From positions 26,040-90,039 of the forward strand of contig NZ_LMNS01000007.1 in the NCBI RefSeq assembly GCF_001423405.1: a DNA stretch of 64,000 nt, read 5' to 3'. Shown here in pieces: positions 63,433 through 64,000 of the stretch (positions are counted from its first letter, which is position 1; each line of letters opens with the position of its first letter). The notes under the pieces are model-generated. The model was not told the DNA's origin. It ran no database searches and worked only from the letters and a program-made list of their open reading frames with translations. A program made the translations under genes and the position numbers. The stretch is from Methylobacterium sp. Leaf123. Lineage in GTDB: Bacteria > Pseudomonadota > Alphaproteobacteria > Rhizobiales > Beijerinckiaceae.

Positions 63433-63838
63433 GGGTGGATACTCTCGTTTCCGACGACCTGTAGGCGGTGGCCGAGCCGCTTCTGCCGCCCGAGCGGGAC
63501 GAGCCGAAATATAGTCGGCCAGGTGCCTGGGACCGGTCGGTGTCGGCGGGCATCATCCGCGTTCTGCGCACCGGCATGCAGCGGAAGCACCTGCCGCGCT
63601 CGGAGATGGGCTGCAGCGGCAAGACGAGTTGGCGGCGGCCGGGGTCTGGGCGGCCCTGCACCGTATGATGCCGGAGCGGCTTCAGGATACGGACGTGCTC
63701 GGCTGGTCGCGCGGCTCTCGACAGTGAGAGCCTGCCCGCGAAAAATCAGGCTCCGCGACGAGCCCGACCCCGACGGGCCGGGGCAGCTGGGCACGAACCG
63801 TCACCTCGTCATGGTCGCCCGTAGCGCAGGCCGACTTA
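63433..63838 (+). pseudogene. IS5-family transposase remnant
   Basis: Fragments of an IS5-like transposase occur in changing frames: VSDDL-stop-AVAEPLLPPERDEPK, AWDRSVSAGIIRVLRTGMQRKHLPRSEMGCS, SWRR and, in another frame, PDGPGQLGTNRHLVMVARSAG. A TAG replaces a tryptophan codon near the start and at least two frameshifts follow. The sequence ends abruptly near 63838, where another element begins. Confidence 0.65.
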
Positions 63839-63844
63839 GAGCGC

Positions 63845-64000
63845 CTAACAGAACCGTCTGATTTGGTTGAGGGTGATAAGGCTTGCCGCGAGGCTGGTGA
63901 AGGCCTCGTAGATGTCGGCGCGACGCTCGTATCGGATGGGTAGGCGGCGGAAGCGGTTGAACCAGGCATGGGTCCGCTCCACGACCCAGCGGTGGCGACC
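63845..64000 (-). CDS. IS5-family transposase, C-terminal end (runs off the window)
   Basis: Fifty-one residues of a DDE transposase end, in frame to the right edge: [19 protein letters not shown], with the catalytic Glu in VVERTHAW, then [20 protein letters not shown] and a stop at 63845-63847. The element appears to have its terminus near 63838, where it cuts the older transposase remnant. The rest of the gene lies outside the window. Confidence 0.75.
   Translation of the reverse strand, partial: GRHRWVVERTHAWFNRFRRLPIRYERRADIYEAFTSLAASLITLNQIRRFC

Overview
The window is high-GC, densely coded alphaproteobacterial DNA, most like Methylobacterium/Methylorubrum. The reasons are gene content typical of that group: an ExoY/ExoF-style exopolysaccharide locus, a SyrA/ExoX-like membrane protein, a PP2C-kinase fusion beside a formate/nitrite channel, a very large Gly-rich autotransporter, and a Rhizobiales-type intergenic palindrome. 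The genus is an inference; no rRNA or tRNA gene was recognised.

Layout. 1-6.2 kb is a worn accessory stretch: the end of an AraC regulator, a PHB-depolymerase gene with an in-frame stop, an integrase remnant, and a truncated IS3/IS407-type element fused to the back half of a LysR gene. An intact isochorismatase-family hydrolase and a GlxA-type regulator follow. 6.9-31 kb is an exopolysaccharide locus. It holds a priming sugar transferase, five further glycosyltransferases, two chain-length/co-polymerase proteins (one with a kinase-like domain lacking the P-loop lysine), an ExoF-type export protein, a Wzy-like polymerase, a Wzx flippase and a pyruvyl transferase. It also holds a frameshifted acetyltransferase, two methyltransferases, two GH16 glycanases (one secreted by Sec, one RTX-type), a SyrA/ExoX-like small protein and ManC for GDP-mannose. 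Together these describe a Wzx/Wzy-dependent, probably mannose-containing and pyruvylated polysaccharide with its own trimming enzymes.

31-45 kb carries small regulators, a beta-lactamase-like lipoprotein and a run of secreted or lipid-related proteins. These are an SGNH-hydrolase/RTX protein split by a frameshift, an acyl-CoA ligase split by a one-base change in a G6 run, a DUF1302 outer-membrane protein, a secretory lipase, and a zinc protease with RTX repeats and three tandem copies of a LamG-like module. No type I secretion genes are present, so the three RTX proteins must use an exporter encoded elsewhere.

46-49 kb pairs a formate/nitrite-type channel with a PP2C phosphatase-Ser/Thr kinase fusion. 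49.4-62.8 kb has a LytS/LytTR two-component system divergent from an RND efflux pair, followed by a 2172-residue autotransporter. The best candidate for something new is here: two matching tandem sites of about 10 bp, with repeat starts exactly 21 bp apart, lie upstream of the RND operon and of the autotransporter. This is the geometry of LytTR-type binding sites and suggests one regulon. The right end is transposase debris.

The number of broken genes (PHB depolymerase, acetyltransferase, SGNH-RTX, acyl-CoA ligase, sugar-ABC ATPase, alpha/beta hydrolase, integrase, LysR, transposases) indicates an accessory region in decay. Homopolymer sequencing errors cannot be excluded for the single-base cases.
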